A stretch of DNA of 64,000 bases from Lelliottia wanjuensis (GCF_030238365.1 NZ_JASSOT010000061.1:1-64000); one strand, 5' to 3'. Shown: positions 31,890 through 42,398, counted from the first letter of the stretch. The notes: generated from the sequence alone by a model not told the origin. Numbers and translations: made by a program.

Positions 31890-33089
31890 ATGTCTACTTT
31901 CTCAATGAAGATGGATATTGCCGACAACCATTTTTTTACCGGGGAACACTCGTCGCTGTTCTCTCGCCAGCAGGCGCAGCAGGCCCGTCAGTTCCATCAA
32001 AAAATAGCCGGTTACAGGCCAACCCCCCTGTATGCCCTGAATGACCTGGCCGCCCTGTTCGGTGTGCACAAAATTCTGGTCAAAGACGAATCTCAGCGCT
32101 TCGGCCTCAACGCCTTCAAAATGCTGGGTGGTTCGTACGCCATCGCCCAACTGCTGTGTGAAAAATACCAGTTAGATATCAACGCCCTCTCCTTCAATAC
32201 GCTGAAAAACAGCATCAAAGAGAAGATGACCTTCGCCACGACTACCGATGGCAACCACGGACGTGGCGTGGCCTGGGCGGCAAAACAGCTTGGGCAAAAT
32301 GCGGTGATCTACATGCCGAAAGGCTCCGCGCAGGAGCGCGTTGACGCCATTCTTCGCCTCGGCGCGCAGTGCATCGTCACCGACATGAACTACGACGATA
32401 CCGTCCGCTTCACACTACAGATGGCACAAAAAAACGGCTGGGAGGTGGTGCAGGACACCGCGTGGGAAGGCTACACCAAAATCCCGACCTGGATTATGCA
32501 GGGTTACGCGACCCTCGCCGACGAAGCGGCCGACCAGATGTCCTCCCTGGGGATTGCCCGCCCGACACACGTCTTCTTACAGGCTGGTGTTGGCGCGATG
32601 GCCGGCGGCGTGCTCGGTTATCTGACCAACGTCTACGGCGCACATGAGCTGACCTCAGTCATTGTTGAGCCGGACCAGGCCGACTGCATTTATCGCTCCG
32701 GCGTAAAAGGCGACATCGTCAATGTTGGCGGCGATATGGCCACCATTATGGCGGGCCTTGCCTGTGGTGAACCCAATCCGCTGGGCTGGGAGATCCTGCG
32801 CAACTGCGCCAGCCATTTCGTCTCCTGCCAGGACAGCGTCGCGGCGCTAGGGATGCGGGTGCTGGGCAATCCTCTCGGCAACGACCCCGCCATTATCTCC
32901 GGTGAATCCGGGGCCGTCGGCGTGGGGCTACTTGCCGCCATTCACTGCCATCCCGACCGCGATGCGCTAATGCAAAAACTCGGGCTGGACAGCCACTCCG
33001 TGGTGCTGGCGATCAGTACCGAAGGCGACACAGACGCGAAGCACTACCGGGAAGTGGTCTGGGAAGGCAAACATCCGGCAGCGCGCTAA
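31890..33089 (+). CDS. ygeX: 2,3-diaminopropionate ammonia-lyase
   Basis: PLP enzyme (DpaL) that cleaves 2,3-diaminopropionate to pyruvate and two ammonia. The 399-residue protein has the PLP lysine at 77 (GLNAFKMLGGSYA), TTDGNHGRGVAWAA near 112 and the glycine-rich phosphate site AGVGAMAGGVLG. It provides the exit to central metabolism for the three-carbon remnant of the purine ring in the proposed pathway. GGGAGAAGG upstream of the start. Confidence 0.95.
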   Translation: MSTFSMKMDIADNHFFTGEHSSLFSRQQAQQARQFHQKIAGYRPTPLYALNDLAALFGVHKILVKDESQRFGLNAFKMLGGSYAIAQLLCEKYQLDINALSFNTLKNSIKEKMTFATTTDGNHGRGVAWAAKQLGQNAVIYMPKGSAQERVDAILRLGAQCIVTDMNYDDTVRFTLQMAQKNGWEVVQDTAWEGYTKIPTWIMQGYATLADEAADQMSSLGIARPTHVFLQAGVGAMAGGVLGYLTNVYGAHELTSVIVEPDQADCIYRSGVKGDIVNVGGDMATIMAGLACGEPNPLGWEILRNCASHFVSCQDSVAALGMRVLGNPLGNDPAIISGESGAVGVGLLAAIHCHPDRDALMQKLGLDSHSVVLAISTEGDTDAKHYREVVWEGKHPAAR

Positions 33090-33143
33090 CGCATTTTCAT
33101 TTCATCCCGAAACACGGGAAAACAAGGACTGGAGAACAACTCA

Positions 33144-34355
33144 ATGGCTAAGCAAATTCCTTTCAAACTGATTACCGAAAAAGCAAAACATTATCAGGAC
33201 GATATGACACGTTTTCTGCGCGACATGATCGCCATCCCGAGCGAAAGCTGCGATGAAAAGCGCGTCGTGCACCGCATCAAAGAAGAGATGGAAAAAGTCG
33301 GATTCGACAAAGTGGAAATCGACCCGATGGGCAACGTGCTCGGCTATATCGGTCACGGCCCGCGTCTGGTGGCGATGGATGCTCACATCGATACCGTCGG
33401 CATCGGCAACATCAAAAACTGGAACTTTGACCCGTATAAAGGCATGGAAACTGATGAACTGATCGGCGGGCGCGGCGCGTCCGACCAGGAAGGCGGCATG
33501 GCCTCCATGGTCTACGCCGGGAAAATCATCAAGGATCTGGGGCTGGAAGATGAGTACACCCTGCTGGTGACTGGCACCGTGCAGGAAGAGGACTGCGACG
33601 GCCTGTGCTGGCAATACATCATTGAGCAGTCCGGCATCCGTCCGGAGTTCGTGGTCAGTACCGAGCCCACCGACTGCCAGATCTATCGCGGCCAGCGCGG
33701 ACGCATGGAAATTCGCGTCGACGTTCAGGGCGTCAGCTGTCATGGCTCTGCGCCAGAACGCGGCGACAACGCCATCTTCAAAATGGGCCCAATCCTCAAC
33801 GATCTGCAGGGTCTTTCGCACAACCTGGGCAACGATGAATTCCTCGGCAAAGGCACCCTCACCGTCTCCGAAATATTCTTCACCTCGCCAAGCCGCTGCG
33901 CGGTGGCGGACAGCTGCGCCGTCTCCATCGACCGCCGTCTGACCTGGGGCGAAACCTGGGAAGGCGCGCTGGAAGAGATCCGCGCCCTGCCAGCGGTCAA
34001 AAAAGCCGGTGCAGTCGTTTCTATGTACAACTACGACCGTCCTTCATGGACCGGTCTGGTCTACCCTACCGAGTGCTATTTCCCAACCTGGAAAGTGGAA
34101 GAGAATCACTTCACCGTCCGCGCCCTGAGCAACGCCTATGAAGGCCTGTTCGGCAAAGCGCCGGTCGTCGACAAGTGGACCTTCTCCACCAACGGCGTCT
34201 CGATCATGGGCCGTCACGGCATTCCGGTGATCGGCTTTGGTCCAGGCAAAGAGCCAGAAGCGCACGCGCCGAACGAGAAGACCTGGAAATCACACCTGGT
34301 TACCTGCGCCGCCATGTATGCCGCTATCCCGCTGAGCTGGCTGGCAACCGAATAA
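33144..34355 (+). CDS. ygeY: M20-family metallohydrolase YgeY
   Basis: A 403-residue M20/ArgE/DapE-type zinc hydrolase. Metal-ligand motifs are visible: MDAHIDTVG (His, near 76), [10 protein letters not shown] (Asp), and the catalytic EED (VQEEDCDG near 147). Family members hydrolyse amide or carbamoyl bonds of small acids. In this locus the substrate is probably a ureido or acyl-diaminopropionate intermediate. It lies between ygeX and ygeZ in the same order as in E. coli. Confidence 0.92.
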   Translation: MAKQIPFKLITEKAKHYQDDMTRFLRDMIAIPSESCDEKRVVHRIKEEMEKVGFDKVEIDPMGNVLGYIGHGPRLVAMDAHIDTVGIGNIKNWNFDPYKGMETDELIGGRGASDQEGGMASMVYAGKIIKDLGLEDEYTLLVTGTVQEEDCDGLCWQYIIEQSGIRPEFVVSTEPTDCQIYRGQRGRMEIRVDVQGVSCHGSAPERGDNAIFKMGPILNDLQGLSHNLGNDEFLGKGTLTVSEIFFTSPSRCAVADSCAVSIDRRLTWGETWEGALEEIRALPAVKKAGAVVSMYNYDRPSWTGLVYPTECYFPTWKVEENHFTVRALSNAYEGLFGKAPVVDKWTFSTNGVSIMGRHGIPVIGFGPGKEPEAHAPNEKTWKSHLVTCAAMYAAIPLSWLATE

Positions 34356-34408
34356 TCGCTTTTCGCATCACCTCCCGCCGCGTCCACGGCGGGAGTCTGG
34401 GGTTTTCT

Positions 34409-35830
34409 ATGCGCCTGTTGATTAAAAATGGCCTTGTCGTCAACGCCGACGGACAGGCAAAGCAGGATCTGTTGATCGAAGGGGGTCGGGTTAAACGCCT
34501 TGCCCCACGTATTGAGGTTGAGCCGACCTGCGAGATTATTGACGCCGAGGGGTGCTACGTCATGCCCGGCGGAGTCGATGTTCATACCCACTTTAATATT
34601 GATACCGGCCTCGCACGCAGCTGCGATGATTTTTTCACCGGCACCCGCGCCGCCGCCTGTGGCGGGACAACCACCATTGTCGATCATATGGGCTTTGGCC
34701 CGTCGGGCTGTCGACTGCGTCATCAGCTTGAGGCCTACCAGGGCTACGCCGCCTATAAAGCAGTGATCGACTACAGTTTTCACGGCGTGATCCAGCACAT
34801 TAACGCCGCCATTCTCGATGAGATTCCGATGATGGTCGAGGCAGGTATCAGCAGTTTTAAACTTTATCTGACCTATCAGTACAAACTGAACGACGACGAG
34901 ATTTTACAGGCGCTGCACCATCTGCATCGCGCCCACGCGCTCGCCACCGTCCATCCGGAAAACGACGCGGCCATCAAGCAAAAACGCGCCGAGTTTATCA
35001 CCGCCGGGAAAACCGCCCCACGCTATCACGCCCTAAGCCGTCCGGTGGAGTGTGAAGCCGAAGCCATCGCCAGGATGATCAATCTTGCCCAGCTCGCAGG
35101 TAACGCGCCGCTGTATATCGTGCACCTTTCCAACGGTCTGGGGCTGGACTATTTACGCCTTGCCCGCGCCCGCCATCAGCCGGTGTGGGTCGAAACCTGC
35201 CCGCAATATTTGCTGCTCGACGACCGCTGCTATGAACGCGACGACGCGCTGAAGTTTATTCTCAGCCCACCGCTGCGTAATGCCAGCAACAACGACGCCC
35301 TGTGGTGCGGTATTGCCGATGGTGGAATTGACGTAGTGGCGACCGATCACTGCACCTTCTCGATGGCCCAGCGCCAGCAGATCTCCGGTGGTGATTTCAG
35401 CCGCTGCCCGAACGGTCTTCCGGGTGTTGAAAACCGCCTGCTGCTGATGTTCTCCAACGGGGTGATGACCGGGCGTATCACGCCGGAGCGCTTCGTCGCC
35501 CTGACCAGCACCAACCCGGCAAAACTGTTTGGCATGTGGCCGCAGAAAGGGCTGCTCGCCCCCGAATCGGACGCCGACGTGGTGATCATCGATCCGAAAA
35601 GAACCACCACCATCCGCCACGAGATGTTGCACGACAATGCCGACTATTCGCCGTGGGAAGGCTTTATCTGCCAGGGGGCGATTCGCCAGACCCTTTCCCG
35701 AGGCCGGGTGATTTATCACAACGGGAAATTTACCGGCAGTGCCGGACAGGGCCGCTTTATCCGCCGTCAGCCTTTTTCCGCTAAGCACGCTCCCGCCACG
35801 GGAACACATTTCAATGAGAGGAATCAATGA
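34409..35830 (+). CDS. ygeZ: D-hydantoinase/dihydropyrimidinase-family amidohydrolase (HyuA/YgeZ)
   Basis: Cyclic amidohydrolase of 473 residues. The binuclear-metal motif is H59-T-H61 (GVDVHTHF), the carboxylated-lysine segment is FKLYLTYQ near 150, and VATDHCTFS near 315 supplies the Asp. Family enzymes open hydantoin rings, and a hydantoin-type intermediate is expected in purine breakdown. Start at 34409; upstream in-frame codons overlap ygeY and are rejected. The stop overlaps the yqeA start (ATGA), so they are coupled. Confidence 0.93.
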   Translation: MRLLIKNGLVVNADGQAKQDLLIEGGRVKRLAPRIEVEPTCEIIDAEGCYVMPGGVDVHTHFNIDTGLARSCDDFFTGTRAAACGGTTTIVDHMGFGPSGCRLRHQLEAYQGYAAYKAVIDYSFHGVIQHINAAILDEIPMMVEAGISSFKLYLTYQYKLNDDEILQALHHLHRAHALATVHPENDAAIKQKRAEFITAGKTAPRYHALSRPVECEAEAIARMINLAQLAGNAPLYIVHLSNGLGLDYLRLARARHQPVWVETCPQYLLLDDRCYERDDALKFILSPPLRNASNNDALWCGIADGGIDVVATDHCTFSMAQRQQISGGDFSRCPNGLPGVENRLLLMFSNGVMTGRITPERFVALTSTNPAKLFGMWPQKGLLAPESDADVVIIDPKRTTTIRHEMLHDNADYSPWEGFICQGAIRQTLSRGRVIYHNGKFTGSAGQGRFIRRQPFSAKHAPATGTHFNERNQ

Positions 35831-36759
35831 GTAAAAAAATTGTTCTCGCCCTGGGCGGGAATGCCCTGGGCGACAATCTTGCCGGGCAAATGCAGGCTGT
35901 GAAGCAAACGGCGCACGCGATCGTTGACCTGATTGCGCAGGGTCATCAGGTGGTAGTCACCCACGGCAACGGTCCGCAGGTAGGGATGATCAATCTCGCC
36001 TTCGAAGCTGCCGCCAGAACCGAAGCCCACACCCCAATGCTGCCGATGTCCGTCTGCGTGGCCCTGAGTCAGGGTTACATTGGCTACGATCTGCAAAACG
36101 CCCTGCGTGAAGAGCTGCTCAGCCGCAACATGCCCATTCCTGTCGCCACCTTGATTACTCAGGTGGAAGTGGATGCCAACGACGAGGCTTTCCGCAACCC
36201 GACAAAACCCATCGGATCTTTCTTCAGCAAAGATGAAGCCGACGCGCTCACCCGCCAGGGCTATACCATGAAAGAGGACGCCGGGCGCGGCTACCGCCGA
36301 GTCGTCGCCTCGCCGAAGCCACTGGATATTATCGAAAAAGAGACGGTAAAAGCGCTGATGAACGCCGGTCAGGTGGTGATCACCGCCGGTGGCGGCGGAA
36401 TTCCGGTGATTCGTGAGGGCAACCATCTGCGCGGTGCCAGCGCGGTCATTGATAAAGACTGGGCCAGCGCGCGACTGGCGGCGATGATCGACGCCGATAT
36501 GCTGATTATCCTCACCGCCGTGGAGAAGGTTGCCATCAACTTTGGCAAGCCTAACGAGCAATGGCTGGAGAAGCTTTCGTTGAGCGATGCCGAGCGCTTC
36601 ATTGCCGAAGGGCATTTCGCCAAAGGCTCCATGCTGCCCAAAGTGGAAGCGGCGGCCTCTTTCGCCCGTTCACGTCCCGGTCGTCAGGCGCTCATCACGA
36701 TGCTGAGCAAAGCCAAAGAGGGCATAGAAGGTAAAACCGGGACGATTATCGAAGGTTAA
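35827..36759 (+). CDS. yqeA: Carbamate kinase-like protein YqeA
   Basis: Amino-acid-kinase fold, 310 residues, with ALGGNALGDN at the N-terminus, THGNGPQVG near 45 and AGGGGIPV near 190. Carbamate kinases make ATP from carbamoyl phosphate and ADP, which would recover energy from YgeW activity. Last gene of the ygeW operon; its stop overlaps the stop of the convergent XdhC-like gene by 4 bases. Confidence 0.93.
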   Translation: MSKKIVLALGGNALGDNLAGQMQAVKQTAHAIVDLIAQGHQVVVTHGNGPQVGMINLAFEAAARTEAHTPMLPMSVCVALSQGYIGYDLQNALREELLSRNMPIPVATLITQVEVDANDEAFRNPTKPIGSFFSKDEADALTRQGYTMKEDAGRGYRRVVASPKPLDIIEKETVKALMNAGQVVITAGGGGIPVIREGNHLRGASAVIDKDWASARLAAMIDADMLIILTAVEKVAINFGKPNEQWLEKLSLSDAERFIAEGHFAKGSMLPKVEAAASFARSRPGRQALITMLSKAKEGIEGKTGTIIEG

Positions 36760-37556
36760 TCAGCAACCGCCTCTGCCATCATCAGGCCCCCAGGGGCCTG
36801 ATTTTTTACCTGCAAAAGCTCCGCCAGCACGCTGATGGCAATTTCATTCGGCGTTTCGGCCCCAATGTCATACCCCACCGGAGCGCGCAGACGGGCGATA
36901 TCCGCTTCCGCCACGCCGTTTTCCCGCATCTGGCGGACAAACACCTGCACCTTGCGCCGACTGGCCAGCAGCCCAAGCCAGGCCACCGGCAACACAATCA
37001 GCTTATCCAGCGCCTCGCGATCCTGGTTATTGGTGGCGATCAGCACAAAGTTTTCCGGGCAAATCGCCAGTTGTTCAACGGCAGTTCCGAACGTGGGGGC
37101 ATGCAGCAAAGTGGTCGATGGCGGAAAGTAGTCCGGGTTCAGGCTCTCTTCGTGAATATCCGCCACCACAACGTCAAAACCCAGCAGCGCCGCTCCGTGC
37201 GCAATCGCCCGATTCACGTGACCGCCACCGATCAAGACCAGACGCGGGCGCAGGCCATGCACGCTGATGTAAACCGACATCGCCCCGCCACAGTCAGACC
37301 CCACTGCGTCGCTGCCGTTGCGCGCCATGCGCCCGTGAAACATTCTCGAGGCCTTCTCCTGCATCGCCTCCAGCGCTTCGGTAATCACCCTCCGCTCCAC
37401 CATTCCCCCGCCAATGGTCCCCACGATAGAGCCATCATCGCGGACCAGCATCTGGGCGGAATGTCTGGGCGTAGAGCCGCGGCTGTCGACGATTTGCGCC
37501 AGTGCAAACGCCCGGTTTTGCTCTTCAAGCCGTGCGGCTTCTGCGAAAATATTCAT
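36756..37556 (-). CDS. XdhC/CoxI-family molybdoenzyme maturation protein (N-terminal half of YqeB only)
   Basis: XdhC-type proteins load or sulfurate the molybdenum cofactor of xanthine-dehydrogenase-type hydroxylases. The 266-residue protein has the XdhC motif GGGMVERR, DSRGSTPRHSAQ near 24 and a Rossmann motif VLIGGGHVNRAI. It matches the first half of E. coli YqeB (541 residues) and stops where the second half would begin (after APGGLMM). The start at 37556 has GAGG; the extension to 37601 does not. It faces the ygeW operon rather than following it as in E. coli. Confidence 0.85.
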   Translation of the reverse strand: MNIFAEAARLEEQNRAFALAQIVDSRGSTPRHSAQMLVRDDGSIVGTIGGGMVERRVITEALEAMQEKASRMFHGRMARNGSDAVGSDCGGAMSVYISVHGLRPRLVLIGGGHVNRAIAHGAALLGFDVVVADIHEESLNPDYFPPSTTLLHAPTFGTAVEQLAICPENFVLIATNNQDREALDKLIVLPVAWLGLLASRRKVQVFVRQMRENGVAEADIARLRAPVGYDIGAETPNEIAISVLAELLQVKNQAPGGLMMAEAVAD

Positions 37557-37961
37557 AACGACCTCGATGATTATTCCTTTGATCTCAATCCTGTTTGCCA
37601 TGCAAGGTTTGTGCTGATTTCCTCCCTGTCGTGCTAAAGCGTGAGCGTCGTCGGCTTATTTGCCTTTTCAGTCCCCTTTTCGTCCTGCCGCGATAATCCC
37701 TCGGTGCTTACTATTATCATTCTGATAGCTCACTTCTGTTTTTGAGAAATAAAACCTCGGCTTAAAAAAGAGTGATTTTAATTCGCATCAGGCATTGGGG
37801 AATTATTTATCCTATTGCCTCCGACTTTCGATCTGGTTCACAAATTTATTCAATCACGGGCCGTGAGCTAACAGGTGGTGTGATTATTGCTCTCCTTCTC
37901 CTCATTCACTGGAATTATCACAACACGAGCAATGTCTTTCTGAAAAATTAAGGAGAAGGTT
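37557..37961. promoter_or_regulatory. Control region between the XdhC-like gene and ygfK
   Basis: A 405-base divergent gap. It holds the sigma-54 promoter of ygfK (37876-37891) and a short inverted repeat CACGG-G-CCGTG at 37855-37865. No sigma-54 element was found for the minus-strand gene. Confidence 0.5.
37876..37891 (+). promoter_or_regulatory. Sigma-54 promoter of ygfK-ssnA
   Basis: TGGTGTGATTATTGCT contains GG-N10-GC with a TTGCT -12 box. The -24 box is TGGTGT rather than TGGCAC. It lies 71 bases before ygfK. Confidence 0.75.
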
Positions 37962-40900
37962 ATGGGGGATATTATGCGTCCCGTTCCGTTTGAGGAACTC
38001 TTGACGCGCATTTTTGATGAATACCAGAGCCAGCATTCCATTTTTGGTATTCCGGAACAGCAGTTTTATCAGCAGAAAGCACCACACAGCCTGAGTGTGT
38101 TTGGCGAAAACTGCGCAACGCCCGTAGGCCCTGCCGCCGGGCCGCACACCCAGCTAGCGCAGAATATCATTACCTCCTGGCTGACCGGCGGGCGGTTTAT
38201 CGAACTGAAAACCGTGCAAATACTCGACCGCCTGGAACTGGAAAAACCCTGCATCGATGCGGAAGACGAATGTTTTAACACCGAATGGTCAACGGAATTT
38301 ACCCTTCTGAAAGCCTGGGATGAATATCTCAAGGCGTGGTTTATTCTGCATCTGCTGGAAGAACTCTTCCCCCTCACTCCCGTCGAAAATGGCAAATCCT
38401 TTATTTTCAATATGAGCGTCGGGTATAACCTCGAGGGAATTAAGCAGCCGCCGATGCAGCAGTTTATCGATAATATGATCGATGCCTCCGCCCAGCCTAA
38501 ATTTGCCGAATATCGCAACACACTCACCCGCTGGTTGCAGGATGAGTCCTTTATTAATCGCGTCAATCCGGCAGCGAAGCGATATCACCTTGCGACGCTG
38601 GCCCAGCGCATTCCGGGCAAGTTAGTGCAGAGCATCACGTTGTCCACCATGCATGGCTGCCCGCCGGATGAAATCGAAGCCATCTGCCGCTACATGCTGG
38701 AAGAGAAAAACCTCAACACCTTCGTGAAGCTCAATCCGACGCTATTAGGCTACCCGCGCGTGCGCGAAATTCTCGACGCCTGCGGCTTCGGGTACATCAA
38801 GCTCAGTGAAGAATCCTTCGAGCACGATCTCAAAATTGATCGGGCGCTGGAGATGCTCAACCGTCTGGTCTCCCTCGCCAAAACGCGCTCGCTGGGCTTC
38901 GGGGTGAAACTCACCAACACCCTCGGCACGCTCAACGACAAAGGCGCGCTGCCGGGCGGCGAAATGTACATGTCCGGGCGCGCGCTGTTCCCGCTGTCGA
39001 TCAACGTTGCGGCGCTGCTGTCGCGCGAGTTCGACGGCAAGCTGCCCATCTCCTACTCCGGCGGGGCCAGCCAGGTCAATATCCGCGAGATCTTCGAAAC
39101 CGGGATTCGCCCAATCACCATGGCGACGGATCTGCTCAAACCCGGCGGCTACCTGCGCCTGACCGCCTGCCTGCATGAGCTGGAGTCCTCCGACTGCTGG
39201 GAGATGCCGCGGATTGACGTCGCGCGCCTGAACGCCCTGGCCGAAAAAGCGACGACCATGGCCTATACCCAGAAAAGCTGGAAGCCGGAGGACCGCATTG
39301 AAGTCGCCGAACCGCTGCCAATGTTCGATTGCTACGTCGCCCCCTGCGTCACCGCCTGCGCCATCAAGCAGGACATTCCGGAATACATCAGCCTGCTGGG
39401 GCAGCAGCGATACGCCGACGCGCTTGAGCTTATCTACCAGCGCAACGCCCTGCCCGCCATCACCGGCCATATCTGCGATCACCAGTGCCAGTACAACTGT
39501 ACGCGCCTCGATTACGACAGCGCACTCAACATCCGCGAACTGAAAAAAATCGCCCTCGAAAAAGGCTGGGAGGAGTATCAGCGTCGCTGGCACAAACCGG
39601 CGGGTTCCGGTTCACTTCATCCGGTCGCCGTGATCGGCGCGGGTCCGGCAGGGCTGGCGGCGGGCTACTTTCTCGCTCGCGCCGGACATCCGGTCACGCT
39701 GTTCGAACGCGAAGAGAACGCCGGTGGCGTGGTCAAAAACATCATTCCTCAGTTCCGCATCCCGGGCGAACTCATCCAGCATGACATCGATTTTGTGGTC
39801 GACCACGGGGTGAAAATTGTTTACGGCTGCGACCCGCATTTGAGCGTGGAAAAGCTCCAGCAGCAGGGCTTCCACTATGTGCTGGTCGGCACAGGAACCA
39901 ACAAAAACAGCGGCGTGAAGCTGCGCGGCGATAACCCGAACGTGCGCAAGTCCCTCGACTTCCTGCGCGAATTTAACCGCGGCGATACTCTGCATCTCGG
40001 CAAACACGTGGCCATTGTCGGGGCGGGGAATACGGCGATGGACTGCGCCCGTGCGGCCTTGCGCGTACCGGGGGTAGAAAAAGCCACCATCGTCTATCGC
40101 CGCTCGCAGCAGGAGATGCCGGCCTGGCGGGAAGAGTATGAAGAGGCCCTGCATGATGGCGTCTCCTTCCAGTTCCTGAGCAATCCGGAGCAATTTAACG
40201 CCGATGGGACGCTTATCGTGCAGGTGATGACGCTCGGCGAACCCGATGAAAAAGGCCGTCGCCGCCCGGTCGACACCGCTGAAACCCGCACGATGCAGGT
40301 CGATACGCTGATCACCGCCATCGGCGAACAGCAGGACACCGACGCGCTGGCCGCGATGGGCATTCCGCTGGACGCGCAGGGCTGGCCAGAGGTCAATGCC
40401 GACGGGGAGACCCGCAAACCGGGCGTGTTCCTGATTGGCGATGTCCAGCGCGGTCCGTCTTCCATCGTCGCCGCCATCGGCAATGCCCGGCGGGCGACGG
40501 ACGTGATTCTGGCGCGGGAAAATATCGCCAGTTCTCACGCCAACAAACACTGGAACAACGTCGATCCGGCGCAGGTTTATCAGCGCAAAGGGGCGATTGC
40601 CATCGCTGAAATCAGCAAAGACGACAGCGATGCGTTTGTTGCCCAGGAGGCTAGCCGTTGTCTGGAATGCAACTATATCTGCAGTAAGTGCGTCGACGTC
40701 TGCCCGAACCGCGCCAACGTCTCCATCGCCGTACCGGGCTTCCAGAACCGCTATCAGACGCTGCATCTTGATGCGTACTGCAACGAGTGCGGGAACTGCG
40801 CGCAGTTCTGTCCGTGGCAGGGAAAACCGTACAAAGACAAAGTCACGGTATTCAGCCTGATGCAGGATTTTCTGCACAGCAGCAACCCCGGTTTCTTCGT

Positions 40901-41066
40901 CGACAACCACAGCGTACACGTCCGGCAGAACGACCAAACCTGGCAGCTCGCGATCGGTCAGGACAGCCAGTTCACCGAGGTTCCACCGGAGCTGAGCGCG
41001 CTCTGTCGCATCATCAGCCATGTCCATCAGCACCACAGCTATCTGCTGGGAGGCGTTGAAGTATGA
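37962..41066 (+). CDS. ygfK: YgfK, Fe-S flavoprotein oxidoreductase (glutamate-synthase-like)
   Basis: A 1034-residue protein collinear with E. coli YgfK. An N-terminal flavin/TIM-barrel-like region resembles dihydropyrimidine or dihydroorotate dehydrogenases (about 1-450). A GltD-like pyridine-nucleotide oxidoreductase follows, with FAD motif IGAGPAGLAAGYFL near 553 and second dinucleotide motif VGAGNTAMDCARAAL near 687. C-terminal cysteine clusters CLECNYICSKCVDVCP and CNECGNCAQFCP hold 4Fe-4S centres. Probably reduces a purine-derived intermediate. AAGGAG precedes the start, and the stop overlaps the ssnA start. Confidence 0.93.
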   Translation: MGDIMRPVPFEELLTRIFDEYQSQHSIFGIPEQQFYQQKAPHSLSVFGENCATPVGPAAGPHTQLAQNIITSWLTGGRFIELKTVQILDRLELEKPCIDAEDECFNTEWSTEFTLLKAWDEYLKAWFILHLLEELFPLTPVENGKSFIFNMSVGYNLEGIKQPPMQQFIDNMIDASAQPKFAEYRNTLTRWLQDESFINRVNPAAKRYHLATLAQRIPGKLVQSITLSTMHGCPPDEIEAICRYMLEEKNLNTFVKLNPTLLGYPRVREILDACGFGYIKLSEESFEHDLKIDRALEMLNRLVSLAKTRSLGFGVKLTNTLGTLNDKGALPGGEMYMSGRALFPLSINVAALLSREFDGKLPISYSGGASQVNIREIFETGIRPITMATDLLKPGGYLRLTACLHELESSDCWEMPRIDVARLNALAEKATTMAYTQKSWKPEDRIEVAEPLPMFDCYVAPCVTACAIKQDIPEYISLLGQQRYADALELIYQRNALPAITGHICDHQCQYNCTRLDYDSALNIRELKKIALEKGWEEYQRRWHKPAGSGSLHPVAVIGAGPAGLAAGYFLARAGHPVTLFEREENAGGVVKNIIPQFRIPGELIQHDIDFVVDHGVKIVYGCDPHLSVEKLQQQGFHYVLVGTGTNKNSGVKLRGDNPNVRKSLDFLREFNRGDTLHLGKHVAIVGAGNTAMDCARAALRVPGVEKATIVYRRSQQEMPAWREEYEEALHDGVSFQFLSNPEQFNADGTLIVQVMTLGEPDEKGRRRPVDTAETRTMQVDTLITAIGEQQDTDALAAMGIPLDAQGWPEVNADGETRKPGVFLIGDVQRGPSSIVAAIGNARRATDVILARENIASSHANKHWNNVDPAQVYQRKGAIAIAEISKDDSDAFVAQEASRCLECNYICSKCVDVCPNRANVSIAVPGFQNRYQTLHLDAYCNECGNCAQFCPWQGKPYKDKVTVFSLMQDFLHSSNPGFFVDNHSVHVRQNDQTWQLAIGQDSQFTEVPPELSALCRIISHVHQHHSYLLGGVEV

Positions 41067-42397
41067 GTATTATCATTCTGAAAAATGCGACGGGCGTGCA
41101 GCTGCATCCGGCGAAAGTGTGGGAAAACGTCGACATCGCCATTGAAAACGACGTCATTCTGGAGGTCGGCCCGTCGCTCGCCGCGCGCTATCCGCAGGCG
41201 AAAAGCAAAGAGATGAACGGGCGAATCGTCATGCCGGGGATGGTTTGCGCGCATAACCACTTCTACTCGGGACTATCGCGCGGCATTCAGGCGACGATCC
41301 CCCCCTGCCCGGATTTTATCTCAACGCTGAAAAACCTGTGGTGGCGTCTCGATCGCGCGCTGGACGAAGAGTCGCTCTACTACAGCGGGCTGATTTGCGC
41401 GCTGGAGGCGGTGCGCAGCGGTTGTACCGCGGTGATTGATCACCACGCCTCGCCTGATTACATCGGCGGTTCACTCAGCCAGTTGCGTAACGCCTTCCTG
41501 AAAGTCGGCCTGCGCGGTATGACCTGTTTCGAAACCACCGATCGTAACGGCGGCACCAAAGAGCTGGTAGCCGGTGTCGAAGAGAACATTCGCTTCGCCG
41601 GGGAGATCGACGCGGCTCGAAAAAAAGGCGAGCAGCCGTATCTGGTTGAGGCGCACATTGGGGCTCACGCGCCCTTTACCGTCCCCGATGAAGGGCTGGG
41701 AATGCTGAAAGAAGCGCTCAAAATCACCGGGCGCGGCCTGCATATTCACGCCGCCGAAGACGGGTACGACGTTTCGCACAGCCATCACCGCTACGGGAAA
41801 GATCTGCTGGTGCGCCTCGCCGAATTCGACCTGCTCGACAGCAAAACGCTGGTCGCCCACGGCCTCTATCTTTCCGAAACGGATATTGCGCTGCTGAATG
41901 CCAGCGACGGTTTTCTGGTACACAACGCCCGCTCCAATATGAACAACCACGTCGGGTATAACCAACATTTACTCGAAATACGCAATCTGGCGCTAGGGAC
42001 CGACGGCATTGGCTCCGATATGTTTGAGGAGATGAAGTTTGCCTTCTTCAAACACCGCGACGCGGGCGGGCCGCTGTGGCCGGACAGCTTTGCCCGCGCA
42101 TTGAGCAACGGCAACGAGCTACTGAACCGCAACTTCAACGCTCGCTTTGGCCGCCTTGAAGCGGGCTTCAAAGCGGATCTGACGGTGTGTGACTATCAGC
42201 CTCCGACGCCGCTTATTGCCGAAAACATCGCCGGGCATATCGCCTTCGGCATGGGGTCTGCCAGCGTGTGTGGTGTGATGGTCAACGGCGTGATGATCTA
42301 TGAAAACCGGCAGTTTACCTTCGACTGCGAACCGATCTTCGCCGAAGCACGAAGGGTGGCGAAGAAACTCTGGGCGCGGATGGATAACCTGTCCTGA
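41063..42397 (+). CDS. ssnA: SsnA, aminohydrolase-family protein
   Basis: Amidohydrolase-superfamily enzyme of the chlorohydrolase/cytosine deaminase group, 444 residues. It has the metal motif H64-N-H66 (VCAHNHFYSG), later LHIHAAED and LGTDGIGSD. In E. coli it is part of the purine/urate locus and is expected to hydrolyse a ring or amidine intermediate. Overlaps ygfK by 4 bases (ATGA) and ends at a bidirectional terminator. Confidence 0.93.
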   Translation: MSIIILKNATGVQLHPAKVWENVDIAIENDVILEVGPSLAARYPQAKSKEMNGRIVMPGMVCAHNHFYSGLSRGIQATIPPCPDFISTLKNLWWRLDRALDEESLYYSGLICALEAVRSGCTAVIDHHASPDYIGGSLSQLRNAFLKVGLRGMTCFETTDRNGGTKELVAGVEENIRFAGEIDAARKKGEQPYLVEAHIGAHAPFTVPDEGLGMLKEALKITGRGLHIHAAEDGYDVSHSHHRYGKDLLVRLAEFDLLDSKTLVAHGLYLSETDIALLNASDGFLVHNARSNMNNHVGYNQHLLEIRNLALGTDGIGSDMFEEMKFAFFKHRDAGGPLWPDSFARALSNGNELLNRNFNARFGRLEAGFKADLTVCDYQPPTPLIAENIAGHIAFGMGSASVCGVMVNGVMIYENRQFTFDCEPIFAEARRVAKKLWARMDNLS

Positions 42398-42398
42398 T

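Noticed and set aside
39612..41036. 474-codon ORF opposite ygfK
   Set aside because: Shadow of ygfK on the other strand; ygfK is conserved and full-length.
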